The notes under the pieces were generated by a model. The model did no database searches, was not told where the DNA came from, and saw only the letters and a program-made list of their open reading frames with translations. The translations under genes and the position numbers were made by a program. Positions 28,343 to 36,314 of a stretch of DNA of 64,000 nucleotides are shown here, piece by piece. The stretch is from Micromonospora sp. M71_S20 (lineage in GTDB: Bacteria; Actinomycetota; Actinomycetes; Mycobacteriales; Micromonosporaceae), in NCBI RefSeq assembly GCF_003664255.1, contig NZ_RCCV01000002.1, positions 498,501 to 562,500 of the forward strand, read 5' to 3'. The first letter of the stretch is position 1; each line of letters begins with the position of its first letter.

Positions 28343-28642
28343 ATGCAGCCCGGATACCAGCCGCAGCAGCCGCAGGTCAACAACAACATGACGATGTCGA
28401 TCGTCGCCATCTTCCTCTTCTGGCCGCTGGCCATCCCGGCGATCATCAACGCCTCCAAGGTGAACCCGCTGCTCCAGCAGGGTGACTACGCCGGGGCCCA
28501 GGCCGCCGCCGCCGAGTCGAAGAAGTGGTCCAAGTGGGCGCTCATCGTCGGCATCAGCTGGTACGTGATCGTGCTGGTGTGCTGCCTGCTCGGTGGGCTC
28601 GCCGGCGTGATGGGCGAGAACGCCTCCACCAGCAGCTACTGA
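28343..28642 (+). CDS. Small CD225/dispanin-family membrane protein
   Basis: A 99-residue protein with a short Pro/Gln-rich N-terminus, a hydrophobic segment (MSIVAIFLFWPLAIPAII, about residues 17-34), a central acidic/basic loop with the ASKVNPLLQQGDYAGAQAAAAESKKW pattern of CD225 proteins in part, and a second membrane segment near 67-92 with Cys-Cys. ATG at 28343 follows a GAGGAG site; longer starts would include unlikely sequence. Bacterial members have no known function. Confidence 0.82.
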   Translation: MQPGYQPQQPQVNNNMTMSIVAIFLFWPLAIPAIINASKVNPLLQQGDYAGAQAAAAESKKWSKWALIVGISWYVIVLVCCLLGGLAGVMGENASTSSY

Positions 28643-28662
28643 CAGATCGGACGAGGAGTCGC

Positions 28663-29304
28663 ATGCAGCCCGGTTACCCCGGACAGGATCCGTACGGCCA
28701 GCAGCCGCACCAGGATCCGACCGCGCCGCACCACGACCCGTACGCCCCGCCGCCGGCGGCGCCGTACGGTCAGCAGCCCGTCTCCGGGCAGCCGCAGGAT
28801 CCGTACGCCGCGCCGCAGGACCCGTACGGCCAGCAGAACCCGTACGGCCAGCAGGACCCCTACGGCCAGCCGCCGACCTCGGGCCAGCCCTACGGGCAGC
28901 CGCCCACCTCCGGCCAGCCCTACGGGCAGCCGGCGCCGGGGCAGCCGTACGGGCAGCAGCCGTACCAGGACCCGTACGGGCAGCAGGCGTACCCGCAGCC
29001 GCCCATGTACCCCAACGCGGGGTTCGCCGGGAAGGGGCCGGGGCAGCAGCAGAACACCCTCGGTCTGGTGTCCATGATCCTCGGCATCGCCTCGATCCCG
29101 CTGGTCTGCTGCTACCTCGGCATCCCGCTGGGCATCGGTGCGCTGGTGACCGGGTGGATGGGCAAGCAGAAGGCCGCCCAGGGGCTGGCCGACAACAACG
29201 GTCAGGCCCTCGCCGGTCTGATCTGCGGCGCCATCGGCGTCGTGCTCGGCCTGCTCCAGGTCATCCTGCTGGGCTTCAGCTTCACGCTGCCCAACCAGCC
29301 CTGA
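28663..29304 (+). CDS. DUF4190-like membrane protein with PYGQ-rich N-terminus
   Basis: A 213-residue protein. Residues 1-125 are low-complexity, with many PYGQ units and a duplicated PPTSGQPYGQ, likely a disordered cytoplasmic tail. Residues 130-213 hold two hydrophobic segments (LVSMILGIASIPLVCCYLGIPLGIG and ALAGLICGAIGVVLGLLQVILLG) of the DUF4190 type. It lies 20 bases after the CD225 gene and shares its MQPGY start, so both probably belong to one transcript. Function unknown. Confidence 0.85.
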   Translation: MQPGYPGQDPYGQQPHQDPTAPHHDPYAPPPAAPYGQQPVSGQPQDPYAAPQDPYGQQNPYGQQDPYGQPPTSGQPYGQPPTSGQPYGQPAPGQPYGQQPYQDPYGQQAYPQPPMYPNAGFAGKGPGQQQNTLGLVSMILGIASIPLVCCYLGIPLGIGALVTGWMGKQKAAQGLADNNGQALAGLICGAIGVVLGLLQVILLGFSFTLPNQP

Positions 29305-29316
29305 CCGCCATGCGAC

Positions 29317-29347
29317 AGGGGCGTCCCGGCTCGTCCGGGGCGCCCCT
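29317..29347 (+). terminator. Terminator hairpin after the DUF4190-like gene
   Basis: A 13-bp stem with one G-U pair (29317-29329 with 29335-29347) and a 5-base loop lies between this gene and the convergent DUF6350 gene. Confidence 0.6.
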
Positions 29348-29364
29348 TCGGCGTCTGACGGCCC

Positions 29365-30639
29365 TCAGCGGGGCGTGCGGGACAGCACCCGGGTCGCGGC
29401 GGCGCCGATCAGCGCCCCGACCGTGACGACCGCGGTCGCCACCGCCGCCACCTGCCAGGCGACGGGCCCCACCTGGGCCAGCCGGCCGCCGCCCAGCGAT
29501 CCCGCGGAGGCGGCCGCGGCGGCGCCCAGCAGCAGACCGGCCACCGGACCGGCGAGCGCCGCCGCCCCGAGCAGCGGCCCCCAGCGCAGCGGCGCCCGGT
29601 CGTCGGCGGCGAGCCGGAGCAGCCGGCGGGCCAGCAGCCAACCCGCGGCCATCCCGGCGAGGACCGGCACCGCGAGCAGCCCGGCGCCGAGCCCGTCGAC
29701 CGGCCCGCGCGGCAGCCCGGCCAGCAGCGGTACGGCCGGCAGCGCCCCCACGGAGACCTCGCTGGTGCGTACCGCCGTGTCGGTGCCGACGGCGAAACCC
29801 GGGCCGAGCAGGTAGCTGACCGACCAGATCGTGGCGTTGGGCGCGTAGGCGAGACTGACCAGCGTGATCCCGGCCTGGCCGGCGACCCCGGTGCGGTAGG
29901 CCCCGATCAGGTCGGCGGCGTCCCCGCCCCCGGTGGCCACGGCGAGCCCCGCCGCACCGGCCCCCGCGCCGAACAGCAGCAGCCCGGCGACGAGCCCGGT
30001 GCGGATTCCGTCGCGCAGCGACTCCGGGGACCGCGCGGCGAGCAGCGCGGCCACGCGCGTGGTCCGGACCGAGCCCACCAGGGCCGCGAGCGTGCCGAGC
30101 ACCACGAGGGTGAGGCCGGCGCGGACCGGTGACGCGCCGACCAGCACCGCGCCGAGCACCCCGAGCAGCGCGTACGCGACGCCGACCGCGCCGGCGGCGA
30201 GGAGTGCCTGCCGGGGTGAGCGGCCGCCCCGCGCGCCGATGGCCCGGCTGGCGTGCACGCCCGCCCGGGTCAGCCGCCAGACCACCAGCGCGGTCAGCGC
30301 CAGCGGGGCCAGCCCGAGCGGGCCAACGGCGGTGTCCAGCGGCACGCCGTGCCCGAGCAGCCAGCCGGCCAGCCCGGCGCGCAGCGCGCCCGGCACGGAG
30401 GCGGCACCCTCGCTGAGCTGGAACAGCCAGAGCACGACCACGACCGGCAGCCAGGAGGTGAGCGCCGCCCACCCGGCGGCGACCCCGGCGGCGACGACGA
30501 GCGGGGCGCGGCTGCGGCGCGGCTCGCCGGCGCGCGGCGCGGGCACCCGCCGGCTCCGCCCGACGGGCGCGGCCGGCCGGGCGCCGGGGCCGACGTCGGC
30601 GCCGGGACGGCTGGGCTGATCAGGGGTGACGGAGGACAT
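29365..30639 (-). CDS. DUF6350-type polytopic membrane protein (PerM-like)
   Basis: A 424-residue membrane protein with a basic, Pro/Arg-rich cytoplasmic tail (1-47) and about nine to ten hydrophobic segments rich in Ala, Leu and Gly. The TM1 region WLPVVVVLWLFQLSEGAASVPGA and its setting between purN and sucD match the actinobacterial DUF6350 family, sometimes labelled cell division protein PerM; the function is not established. Extreme Ala content but no frameshift signs. Confidence 0.78.
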   Translation of the reverse strand: MSSVTPDQPSRPGADVGPGARPAAPVGRSRRVPAPRAGEPRRSRAPLVVAAGVAAGWAALTSWLPVVVVLWLFQLSEGAASVPGALRAGLAGWLLGHGVPLDTAVGPLGLAPLALTALVVWRLTRAGVHASRAIGARGGRSPRQALLAAGAVGVAYALLGVLGAVLVGASPVRAGLTLVVLGTLAALVGSVRTTRVAALLAARSPESLRDGIRTGLVAGLLLFGAGAGAAGLAVATGGGDAADLIGAYRTGVAGQAGITLVSLAYAPNATIWSVSYLLGPGFAVGTDTAVRTSEVSVGALPAVPLLAGLPRGPVDGLGAGLLAVPVLAGMAAGWLLARRLLRLAADDRAPLRWGPLLGAAALAGPVAGLLLGAAAAASAGSLGGGRLAQVGPVAWQVAAVATAVVTVGALIGAAATRVLSRTPR

Positions 30640-30798
30640 CGCGTCTACTCTGGCATGCCGGGCCGGCGGTGGCAGTCCGATACCGCCCCGCAGCGGCGAC
30701 GAGTTCCGTGATCCACCATCTCCGGCCCCCGATTCGGTCTAGCCTCGGGCGCAGGGACGCGACCGTAGGGTCGCGGCACCGACGTCCGGAGGAGAGCC

Positions 30799-31065
30799 GT
30801 GAACACTCCGTATCCGCCGCCCCCGCCAGCACCGTCCGCGGCCGGTAGCGACCGCACGGTCCTCTGGGGCGTGCTCGGCATCATCCTCGGCCTGCTCTGC
30901 TGCGGCATCCTGGGGATCGTCTTCGGTTACCTGTCGATCCGGGACGCCAAGCGCTTCGGCCAGTCGCCCGTGCTCGGCTACCTGGCGATCGCGTTCGGCG
31001 TGCTCAACATCATCGGCAGCGGCATCCTCTGGGCCGGCGGCAACTATCCGCTCTACAACGACTGA
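30799..31065 (+). CDS. Small DUF4190-like membrane protein
   Basis: An 88-residue protein: a Pro-rich start, a membrane segment with a Cys-Cys pair (GVLGIILGLLCCGILGIVFGYLSI), a short charged loop RDAKRFG, and a second segment (YLAIAFGVLNIIGSGILW). GTG at 30799 follows GGAGGAGAG. It resembles the C-terminal half of the gene at 28663, so the two may be diverged paralogues. Function unknown. Confidence 0.78.
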   Translation: MNTPYPPPPPAPSAAGSDRTVLWGVLGIILGLLCCGILGIVFGYLSIRDAKRFGQSPVLGYLAIAFGVLNIIGSGILWAGGNYPLYND

Positions 31066-31085
31066 GGCCGCCCGCGCCACGACGA

Positions 31086-31117
31086 CGGAGGGCCGACCGC
31101 GAACGGTCGGCCCTCCG
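31086..31117. terminator. Bidirectional terminator 30799 gene / sucD
   Basis: A perfect 13-bp stem (31086-31098 with 31105-31117) and a 6-base loop between two convergent genes. Confidence 0.7.
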
Positions 31118-31135
31118 GTCGTACGTCGGTCGGGC

Positions 31136-32023
31136 TCAGCCCGCGGACATGATCTCCCGCATGAGCTTGGCGGTCTCGGTCGGGGTCTTGCCGACCTTGA
31201 CGCCGACCGCCTCAAGCGCGTTCTTCTTGGCGTCGGCGGTGCCCGCCGAGCCGGAGATGATCGCACCGGCGTGACCCATGGTCTTACCGGGCGGCGCGGT
31301 GAAGCCGGCGATGTAGCCGACCACCGGCTTGGTCACGTTCGCCTTGATGAACTCGGCGGCCCGCTCCTCGGCGTCGCCGCCGATCTCACCGATCATGACG
31401 ATCGCGTCGGTGTCCGGGTCCGCCTCGAACGCGGCGAGCGCGTCGATGTGGGTGGTGCCGATGATCGGGTCACCGCCGATGCCGACGCAGGTCGAGAAGC
31501 CGATGTCGCGCAGCTCGTACATCATCTGGTAGGTCAGCGTGCCGCTCTTGCTGACCAGGCCGATGCGGCCGGTGCCGGTGATGTCGGCCGGGATGATGCC
31601 GGCGTTGGAGGCGCCCGGCGAGGCGATGCCCGGGCAGTTCGGACCGATGATCCGGGTCCGCTCCCCCTTGGCGACGTTGTACGCCCAGAACGCGGCGGTG
31701 TCGTGCACCGGCACGCCCTCGGTGATCACCACGGCCAGGTCGATGCCGGCGTCGATCGCCTCGACGACCGCGCCCTTGGTGAACTGCGGCGGCACGAAGA
31801 TCACGGTCACGTCCGCACCGGTCTGCGCCATCGCGTCCGCGACGCTGGCGAAGACCGGCAGCTCGGTGCCGTCGAAGTCGACCGTCTGGCCCGCCTTGCG
31901 CGGGTTGACGCCGCCGACGACGTTGGTGCCCGCGGCGAGCATCCGCCGGGTGTGCTTGGAACCCTCGGAACCGGTCATCCCCTGGACGATGACCTTCGAG
32001 TCCTTGGTCAGCCAGATAGCCAT
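31136..32023 (-). CDS. sucD: Succinate-CoA ligase, alpha subunit
   Basis: Makes ATP or GTP from succinyl-CoA with SucC in the TCA cycle. The 295-residue protein has the CoA-binding N-terminus ([16 protein letters not shown]), the Pro-Gly-rich [11 protein letters not shown] segment and the phosphohistidine loop with His251 in MGHAGAII. The start [10 protein letters not shown] sits two bases after the sucC stop; a much longer open frame upstream runs through sucC out of frame and is not real. It ends in a shared terminator. Confidence 0.96.
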   Translation of the reverse strand: MAIWLTKDSKVIVQGMTGSEGSKHTRRMLAAGTNVVGGVNPRKAGQTVDFDGTELPVFASVADAMAQTGADVTVIFVPPQFTKGAVVEAIDAGIDLAVVITEGVPVHDTAAFWAYNVAKGERTRIIGPNCPGIASPGASNAGIIPADITGTGRIGLVSKSGTLTYQMMYELRDIGFSTCVGIGGDPIIGTTHIDALAAFEADPDTDAIVMIGEIGGDAEERAAEFIKANVTKPVVGYIAGFTAPPGKTMGHAGAIISGSAGTADAKKNALEAVGVKVGKTPTETAKLMREIMSAG

Positions 32024-32025
32024 TG

Positions 32026-33204
32026 TCAGACCCCCGCAGCCGCCAGCTCGGCGGCCCGCTCGGCCGCGCCATCCATCGTGTCGACCCGCTGGACCAGCGG
32101 GTTGTTCGCGCCGTCGAGGATCGCCCGGCCGGCCTCGGCGTTGTTGCCGTCGAGGCGGACGACCAGCGGCTTGGTGACCTGCTCGCCGCGCTGCTCGAGC
32201 AGGGCCAGCGCCTGCACGATGCCGTTGGCGACCTCGTCGCAGGCGGTGATGCCGCCGAAGACGTTGACGAAGACGCTCTTCACCGACGGGTCGGAGAGGA
32301 CGATCTCCAGTCCGTTCGCCATCACGGCGGCGCTCGCGCCACCGCCGATGTCGAGGAAGTTGGCCGGCTTGACGCCGCCGTGCCGCTCCCCGGCGTACGC
32401 GACCACGTCGAGGGTCGACATGACCAGGCCGGCGCCGTTGCCGATGATCCCGACCTCGCCGTCGAGCTTGACGTAGTTGAGGTCCTTCTCCTTGGCGGCC
32501 TGCTCCAGCGGGTCCACCGCGGCCTGGTCGACCAGCGCCTCGTGGTCCGGGTGCCGGAACGCGGCGTTCTCGTCGAGGGTGACCTTGGCGTCGAGCAGCA
32601 GCAGCTTGCCCTCGCCGGTCTTGGCCAGCGGGTTCACCTCGACCAGCGTGGCGTCCTCGGCGACGAAGGCCTTCCACAGCCCCACGGCGGCCTCGACGAC
32701 CTGGTCGGCGACCTCGGCCGGGAAGTTGGCGGCGGCGACGATCTCGCGCGCCTTCGCCTCGTCGACGCCGGTGTTGGCGTCGATCGGGGCCTTGACGACC
32801 TTCTCCGGGGTCTCGGCGGCGACCTGCTCGATGTCCATGCCGCCGGCGACGCTGGCGATGCAGAGGAAGGTGCGGTTCGCCCGGTCGAGCAGGTAGGAGA
32901 AGTAGTACTCCTCGGCCACGTCCGCGGTCACCGTGATCATGACTTTGTGGACGGTGTGGCCCTTGATGTCCATGCCGAGGATGTCGGTGGCGCGGGCCAC
33001 CGTCTCCTCGGCGCCCTCGGCCAGCTTCACGCCGCCGGCCTTGCCTCGGCCACCGACCTTCACCTGCGCCTTGACGACCACCCGACCGCCGAGGCGTTCG
33101 GCGATCGCGCGGGCCTCCTCCGGGGTCGTGGCGACGCCGCCGGCGAGCACGGGCAAGCCGTGCCGCTCGAACAGGTCCCGCCCCTGGTACTCGTACAGGT
33201 CCAC
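32026..33204 (-). CDS. sucC: Succinate-CoA ligase, beta subunit
   Basis: Nucleotide- and succinate-binding partner of SucD. The 392-residue protein starts [19 protein letters not shown] from GTG 33204, shows the ATP-grasp fold with [18 protein letters not shown], and ends with the CoA-ligase domain including [18 protein letters not shown]. An upstream in-frame ATG at 33369 would add 55 residues unlike the family. Promoter at 33309-33336. Confidence 0.96.
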   Translation of the reverse strand: MDLYEYQGRDLFERHGLPVLAGGVATTPEEARAIAERLGGRVVVKAQVKVGGRGKAGGVKLAEGAEETVARATDILGMDIKGHTVHKVMITVTADVAEEYYFSYLLDRANRTFLCIASVAGGMDIEQVAAETPEKVVKAPIDANTGVDEAKAREIVAAANFPAEVADQVVEAAVGLWKAFVAEDATLVEVNPLAKTGEGKLLLLDAKVTLDENAAFRHPDHEALVDQAAVDPLEQAAKEKDLNYVKLDGEVGIIGNGAGLVMSTLDVVAYAGERHGGVKPANFLDIGGGASAAVMANGLEIVLSDPSVKSVFVNVFGGITACDEVANGIVQALALLEQRGEQVTKPLVVRLDGNNAEAGRAILDGANNPLVQRVDTMDGAAERAAELAAAGV

Positions 33205-33308
33205 GTTTGCGCGTCCCGTCCCGTCTCCGCGGCGCGCCGTCGCGCCGCCACCAGCGTTATGGAAAACAGTTTGACGCCTGTCATCACTCGAAACAGGCCA
33301 TTGGGCGC

Positions 33309-33336
33309 AGCCTAGCGAGGTGGACACCGCCGGCAA
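33309..33336 (-). promoter_or_regulatory. Candidate sucCD promoter
   Basis: Read on the minus strand, TTGCCG (33336-33331), a 16-base spacer and TAGGCT (33314-33309) resemble a vegetative promoter. The leader to the sucC GTG would be about 98 bases. Confidence 0.5.
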
Positions 33337-33555
33337 CCGAGCGGGTGCACGTTGTGTGGTAATGCACAATCGGCGGCTTCGCGCGGCCTTTCCGCGACTT
33401 CGGGCCGATGTCAGCCGTCCGGGCGATGTTGCCGGGGGCGCGTAACCCCTCCGTGGGGGCGTCGTTGAGTCAGGTGTCGGAGCGCTGATACAGCGCGGCG
33501 ACGGGAGCGGCCGATGCCCTGTCGGTCGAGGGGTGGCGGCGGGGCATCGTGCATA

Positions 33556-33592
33556 GAGGGGCCGGACGTGTGAGGGGTGCGTCCGGCCCCTC
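33556..33592 (-). terminator. Terminator of the B12-binding protein gene
   Basis: A perfect 13-bp stem (gaggggccggacg at 33556-33568 with its complement at 33580-33592), 80 bases past the stop of the gene at 33672 on the minus strand. Confidence 0.65.
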
Positions 33593-33629
33593 CCCCTGCC
33601 TGGATCCGGCCACCGACCGGCCCCGATGC

Positions 33630-33678
33630 CGCGACCGCCGTCAGGCGGCTAACCCGGATCCGCGACCGCCGTCAGGCG
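33630..33678. repeat. 18-bp direct repeat overlapping the B12-binding gene stop
   Basis: cgcgaccgccgtcaggcg occurs at 33630-33647 and again at 33661-33678. The second copy includes the TGA of the B12-binding gene, so the first looks like a duplicated gene end. Confidence 0.55.
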
Positions 33679-34076
33679 ATCGGCTGGGCGACGTTCTGCC
33701 GGACCCACTCGACGATCGACTGGGTCGTCGCGCCCGGCGTGAAGATCTTGGCGACCCCGATCCGCTGAAGCTCCGGAATGTCGGCGTCGGGAATGATGCC
33801 GCCGCCGAACACGACGATGTCGCGGGCGTCGCGCTCACCGAGCAGCTCCACCACCCGCCGGAACAGCGTCATGTGCGCCCCGGAGAGGACGGAGAGCCCG
33901 ACCGCGTCGGCGTCCTCCTGGATCGCGGTCTCCACGATCTGTTCCGGGGTCTGGTGCAGGCCGGTGTAGATGACCTCCATGCCGGCATCCCGCAGGGCAC
34001 GCGCGACGACCTTTGCGCCACGGTCGTGGCCGTCCAGGCCCGGCTTGGCGACGACGACCCGAACACGAGAGCTCAT
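33672..34076 (-). CDS. Stand-alone cobalamin (B12)-binding domain protein
   Basis: A 134-residue single-domain protein of the B12-binding type. The DxHxxG cofactor motif is intact (D15-G16-H17-D18-R19-G20, His17 as the lower cobalt ligand), followed by the GLSVLSGAH and GGGIIPD segments that line the nucleotide tail. It matches the small, separately encoded B12 subunit or C-terminal domain of methylmalonyl-CoA/isobutyryl-CoA mutases. No mutase catalytic subunit is in the window, so the partner must be elsewhere. The nearby sucCD genes act on succinyl-CoA, the product of methylmalonyl-CoA mutase, which may or may not be meaningful. Confidence 0.9.
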   Translation of the reverse strand: MSSRVRVVVAKPGLDGHDRGAKVVARALRDAGMEVIYTGLHQTPEQIVETAIQEDADAVGLSVLSGAHMTLFRRVVELLGERDARDIVVFGGGIIPDADIPELQRIGVAKIFTPGATTQSIVEWVRQNVAQPIA

Positions 34077-34507
34077 CAGCGCATCCCTTCCACCGGCTCC
34101 GCGGCTTCACTGAACGAACGGTAACCCGCCCGGCCCTGCCCGGGAAATCCGGGCGGCGAACCTCACGGCACGCGAGCCGGACCGGGTTCCCGTCGGCACC
34201 CGTACGGCGGACCGCGGCGGCCCCCGGCGTCAAGCCGGACGACTCCGCCGTTCGGTCACCCTGCGCGACGAACGGGCAGTTAGGGGGGCACCGTTCGAGG
34301 GGTACGAGCCATGACAATCATGGACGCAAAGGGACAGAACGCGGCAGCAATTCGGCGCTTCGGCTTGTGACGGGACTGGTGGTTGGCTAACGTGTCCACG
34401 GTTGTCATCAGGTCCACGGACGGGTGACGACGCGGCCAGCCGACGTTCACCCGAGCTTCACGGGCGTCGAGGAAGCCGCTTCGGATCCCCGACAACGGAG
34501 GGTGTGC
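34077..34507. other. Intergenic region upstream of the first M23 peptidase
   Basis: A 431-base gap between divergent genes. It contains a promoter (34365-34393) and a leader of about 110 bases that can fold: cgggtgacg and cgttcacccg pair around 34420-34455. No known riboswitch consensus was recognised. The part from 34080 to 34350 shows no supported feature. Confidence 0.5.
34365..34393 (+). promoter_or_regulatory. Candidate promoter of the M23 peptidase gene
   Basis: TTGTGA (34365-34370), a 17-base spacer and TAACGT (34388-34393). The following structured leader ends in GGAGGG six bases before the GTG start. Confidence 0.55.
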
Positions 34508-35224
34508 GTGCGCCAGCGCCTGTCGTCTGAGCCCGATCGATATCGCGGTCGCCGCCGCGTACCCACTCCCCCGCGTAGCCGCTACGCAGCGGTCGTCACC
34601 ACCGCGTTCGTCGGCGCCGGCATCGTCGCGATCGGCGCGGGCGCCCTGCCGGACGCCAAGAGCGTCAGCCCGTCGGTCCTCGACGAGCTCAAGGCCGCCT
34701 CGACCGTCAACCAGGACGTCGCGGCCCGTGGCGACAACGCCGACCGCGCCAGCCGCGACAGCGACCGCGCCGGAGGCGACCAGTCCGCCGAGCCCGAGGT
34801 CTGGCTGCTCCCCCTTCAGGGCTACGAGTTCAACTCGCCCTACGGCATGCGCTGGGGCAAGCTGCACACCGGCGTCGACCTGGTCGCCCCCGAGGGCACG
34901 CCCTACGTCGCCATCCACGGCGGCACCGTCACCAAGGCCGGCTGGTTCGGCGGCTACGGCCACACCGTGATCGTCCAGCACCCCGACGGCAGCGAGGCGA
35001 TCTACGGCCACTCCTCGGCGCTGAGTGTCAAGGAGGGGCAGCAGGTGAAGGCGGGCGACCAGCTCGGCCTCGTGGGCAACACCGGCCACTCCTACGGCTC
35101 CCACCTGCACCTCGAGGTGCATGTCAAGGGCGAGCCGCTCGACCCGGTGCCGTGGCTCAAGGAGCGCGGAGTGGACATCCAGCTACAAGTCGAGGCGTAC
35201 TACAGCGAGGTAGCCGACTCCTGA
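34508..35224 (+). CDS. Exported M23-family peptidoglycan endopeptidase
   Basis: A 238-residue cell-wall hydrolase. A basic N-terminus and hydrophobic segment (YAAVVTTAFVGAGIVAIGAGAL) serve as signal or anchor, then a charged Ala/Asp/Arg linker (70-105) and the M23 (LytM) domain at about 110-230. Zinc ligands are seen as H and D in LHTGVD, and HLH in SHLHLEVH. GTG at 34508 has GGAGGG at the right distance. It is followed by a textbook terminator, so it is monocistronic despite the second M23 gene downstream. Confidence 0.88.
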   Translation: MRQRLSSEPDRYRGRRRVPTPPRSRYAAVVTTAFVGAGIVAIGAGALPDAKSVSPSVLDELKAASTVNQDVAARGDNADRASRDSDRAGGDQSAEPEVWLLPLQGYEFNSPYGMRWGKLHTGVDLVAPEGTPYVAIHGGTVTKAGWFGGYGHTVIVQHPDGSEAIYGHSSALSVKEGQQVKAGDQLGLVGNTGHSYGSHLHLEVHVKGEPLDPVPWLKERGVDIQLQVEAYYSEVADS

Positions 35225-35244
35225 CGCTGCGCATCGCCCGTCGA

Positions 35245-35275
35245 CCGCCCGGATCTGTCGATCCGGGCGGTTTTT
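35245..35275 (+). terminator. Rho-independent terminator after the first M23 gene
   Basis: A perfect 10-bp stem (35245-35254 with 35261-35270) with a 6-base loop and a run of five T, the clearest intrinsic terminator in the window. Confidence 0.85.
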
Positions 35276-35497
35276 CGTGTGCCGCAGCCGGCCAAAGTGA
35301 GCCGGGTCACAGGAGCGACTGTGACCGGCACCATCGCCCTGCATGATCACTTTTGCGATCGAAAACCCCGAACGGGGACGCACCGGGCGGCGTCGACCGT
35401 CGCCGGTCCGTCGAGGCTCCGTCCCACTACCCGTCACGCCGCGTGTCGACACCAGTATTTCGAGGTCAAGTGCCCCCTCGATCAGTGAAGGTCCGCC

Positions 35498-36256
35498 GTG
35501 CAGGAAGACATTCGGAACGAGAACACCCCCGACGCCCCCGTCCGGCACCGGAGGCGCATCGGCGGCCGCACCCGCGTGATCATCGCCGCGGCGGCCCTGG
35601 CCGGCCTCGGCCTCGGCGGAGCGGCGTTCGCGGCCAGCGGGAACGACGAACCCGCCGTACCGGCCGCCGCCGTCGACACGCCGGCCCGCGCGGAGGCCGC
35701 CGACCGCGCCGACCGCTCCACCCGGTCCACGACCGCCCCGGCCACCCCCTCGGCGACCCCGACGCCCAGCCCGACGAAGGCCAGCCCGTCGGCGAAGCCC
35801 AGCCCGAAGGCGACCACCGCCAAGCCGAAGCCGAAGAAGACCAGCAAGCCGAAGCCCAGTTGGGTCATCCCGATGAAGGGAGCGGCGATCACCTCCTGCT
35901 ACGGCCCGCGCTGGGGCACCCAGCACGCCGGCATCGACTTCGCGCTGCCCGCCGGCACCCCGGTCCGCGCGGCCTTCGGCGGCACCGTCACCAAGGCCGG
36001 CGACGTCGGCGACGGGTACGGCATCTCCGTCTTCGTCGACCACGGCAACGGCTACCTGACCCACTACGCCCACCTGAGCACCACCAAGGTGGGCGTGGGC
36101 GAGAAGGTCGCCGCCGGGCAGACCATCGGCCTGGAGGGGTCCACCGGCGACTCCACCGGCCCGCACCTGCACTTCGAGGTGCACCAGGGTCAGATGTGGA
36201 ACCAGATCGACCCCGCGCCGTTCCTGCGCGCCCGGGGCATCGACGTGGCCTGCTGA
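35498..36256 (+). CDS. Exported M23-family peptidase with Pro/Lys-rich linker
   Basis: A 252-residue relative of the preceding protein. Signal segment VIIAAAALAGLGLGGAAFAAS, then a long linker (45-125) of Thr/Pro/Ser and a Lys-Pro-rich part that could bind cell-wall polymers, then the M23 domain (about 128-245) with ligands in QHAGIDFALP and HLHF in GPHLHFEVH. Cys residues near ITSCYG and the C-terminal Cys could pair. GTG at 35498 follows GTGAAGG. The tandem arrangement suggests gene duplication followed by divergence of the linker. Confidence 0.88.
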   Translation: MQEDIRNENTPDAPVRHRRRIGGRTRVIIAAAALAGLGLGGAAFAASGNDEPAVPAAAVDTPARAEAADRADRSTRSTTAPATPSATPTPSPTKASPSAKPSPKATTAKPKPKKTSKPKPSWVIPMKGAAITSCYGPRWGTQHAGIDFALPAGTPVRAAFGGTVTKAGDVGDGYGISVFVDHGNGYLTHYAHLSTTKVGVGEKVAAGQTIGLEGSTGDSTGPHLHFEVHQGQMWNQIDPAPFLRARGIDVAC

Positions 36257-36273
36257 CCCGCAGCCACCGGAAA

Positions 36274-36301
36274 CGGCCCGGTCCGGCGCGCCGCCGGGCC
36301 G
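36274..36301. terminator. Hairpin between M23 gene and pcrA
   Basis: An 8-bp stem cggcccgg/ccgggccg (36274-36281 with 36294-36301) between convergent genes. Confidence 0.5.
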
Positions 36302-36314
36302 GGCCGAGCCGGTC

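Larger units (their letters stand above)
33205..33671. other. Intergenic region upstream of sucC
   Basis: A 467-base gap without a credible gene. It holds the sucC promoter and leader, the terminator of the B12-binding gene (33556-33592) and a direct repeat (33630-33678). The stretch 33340-33550 shows no feature I can support. Confidence 0.6.

Noticed and set aside
28690..29000. Repeated PYGQ units as a possible CRISPR or non-coding repeat
   Set aside because: Repeats are short, codon-phased and of unequal spacing within a clear coding frame; it is a low-complexity protein tail.
31136..32677. Long version of sucD starting at 32677
   Set aside because: The upstream 218 codons are an out-of-frame reading of sucC; the MAIWLTK start and the 2-base spacing after sucC define the real gene.
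34395..34507. c-di-AMP (ydaO) riboswitch before the M23 peptidase
   Set aside because: Expected from the gene type, but the conserved core sequences could not be found by eye.
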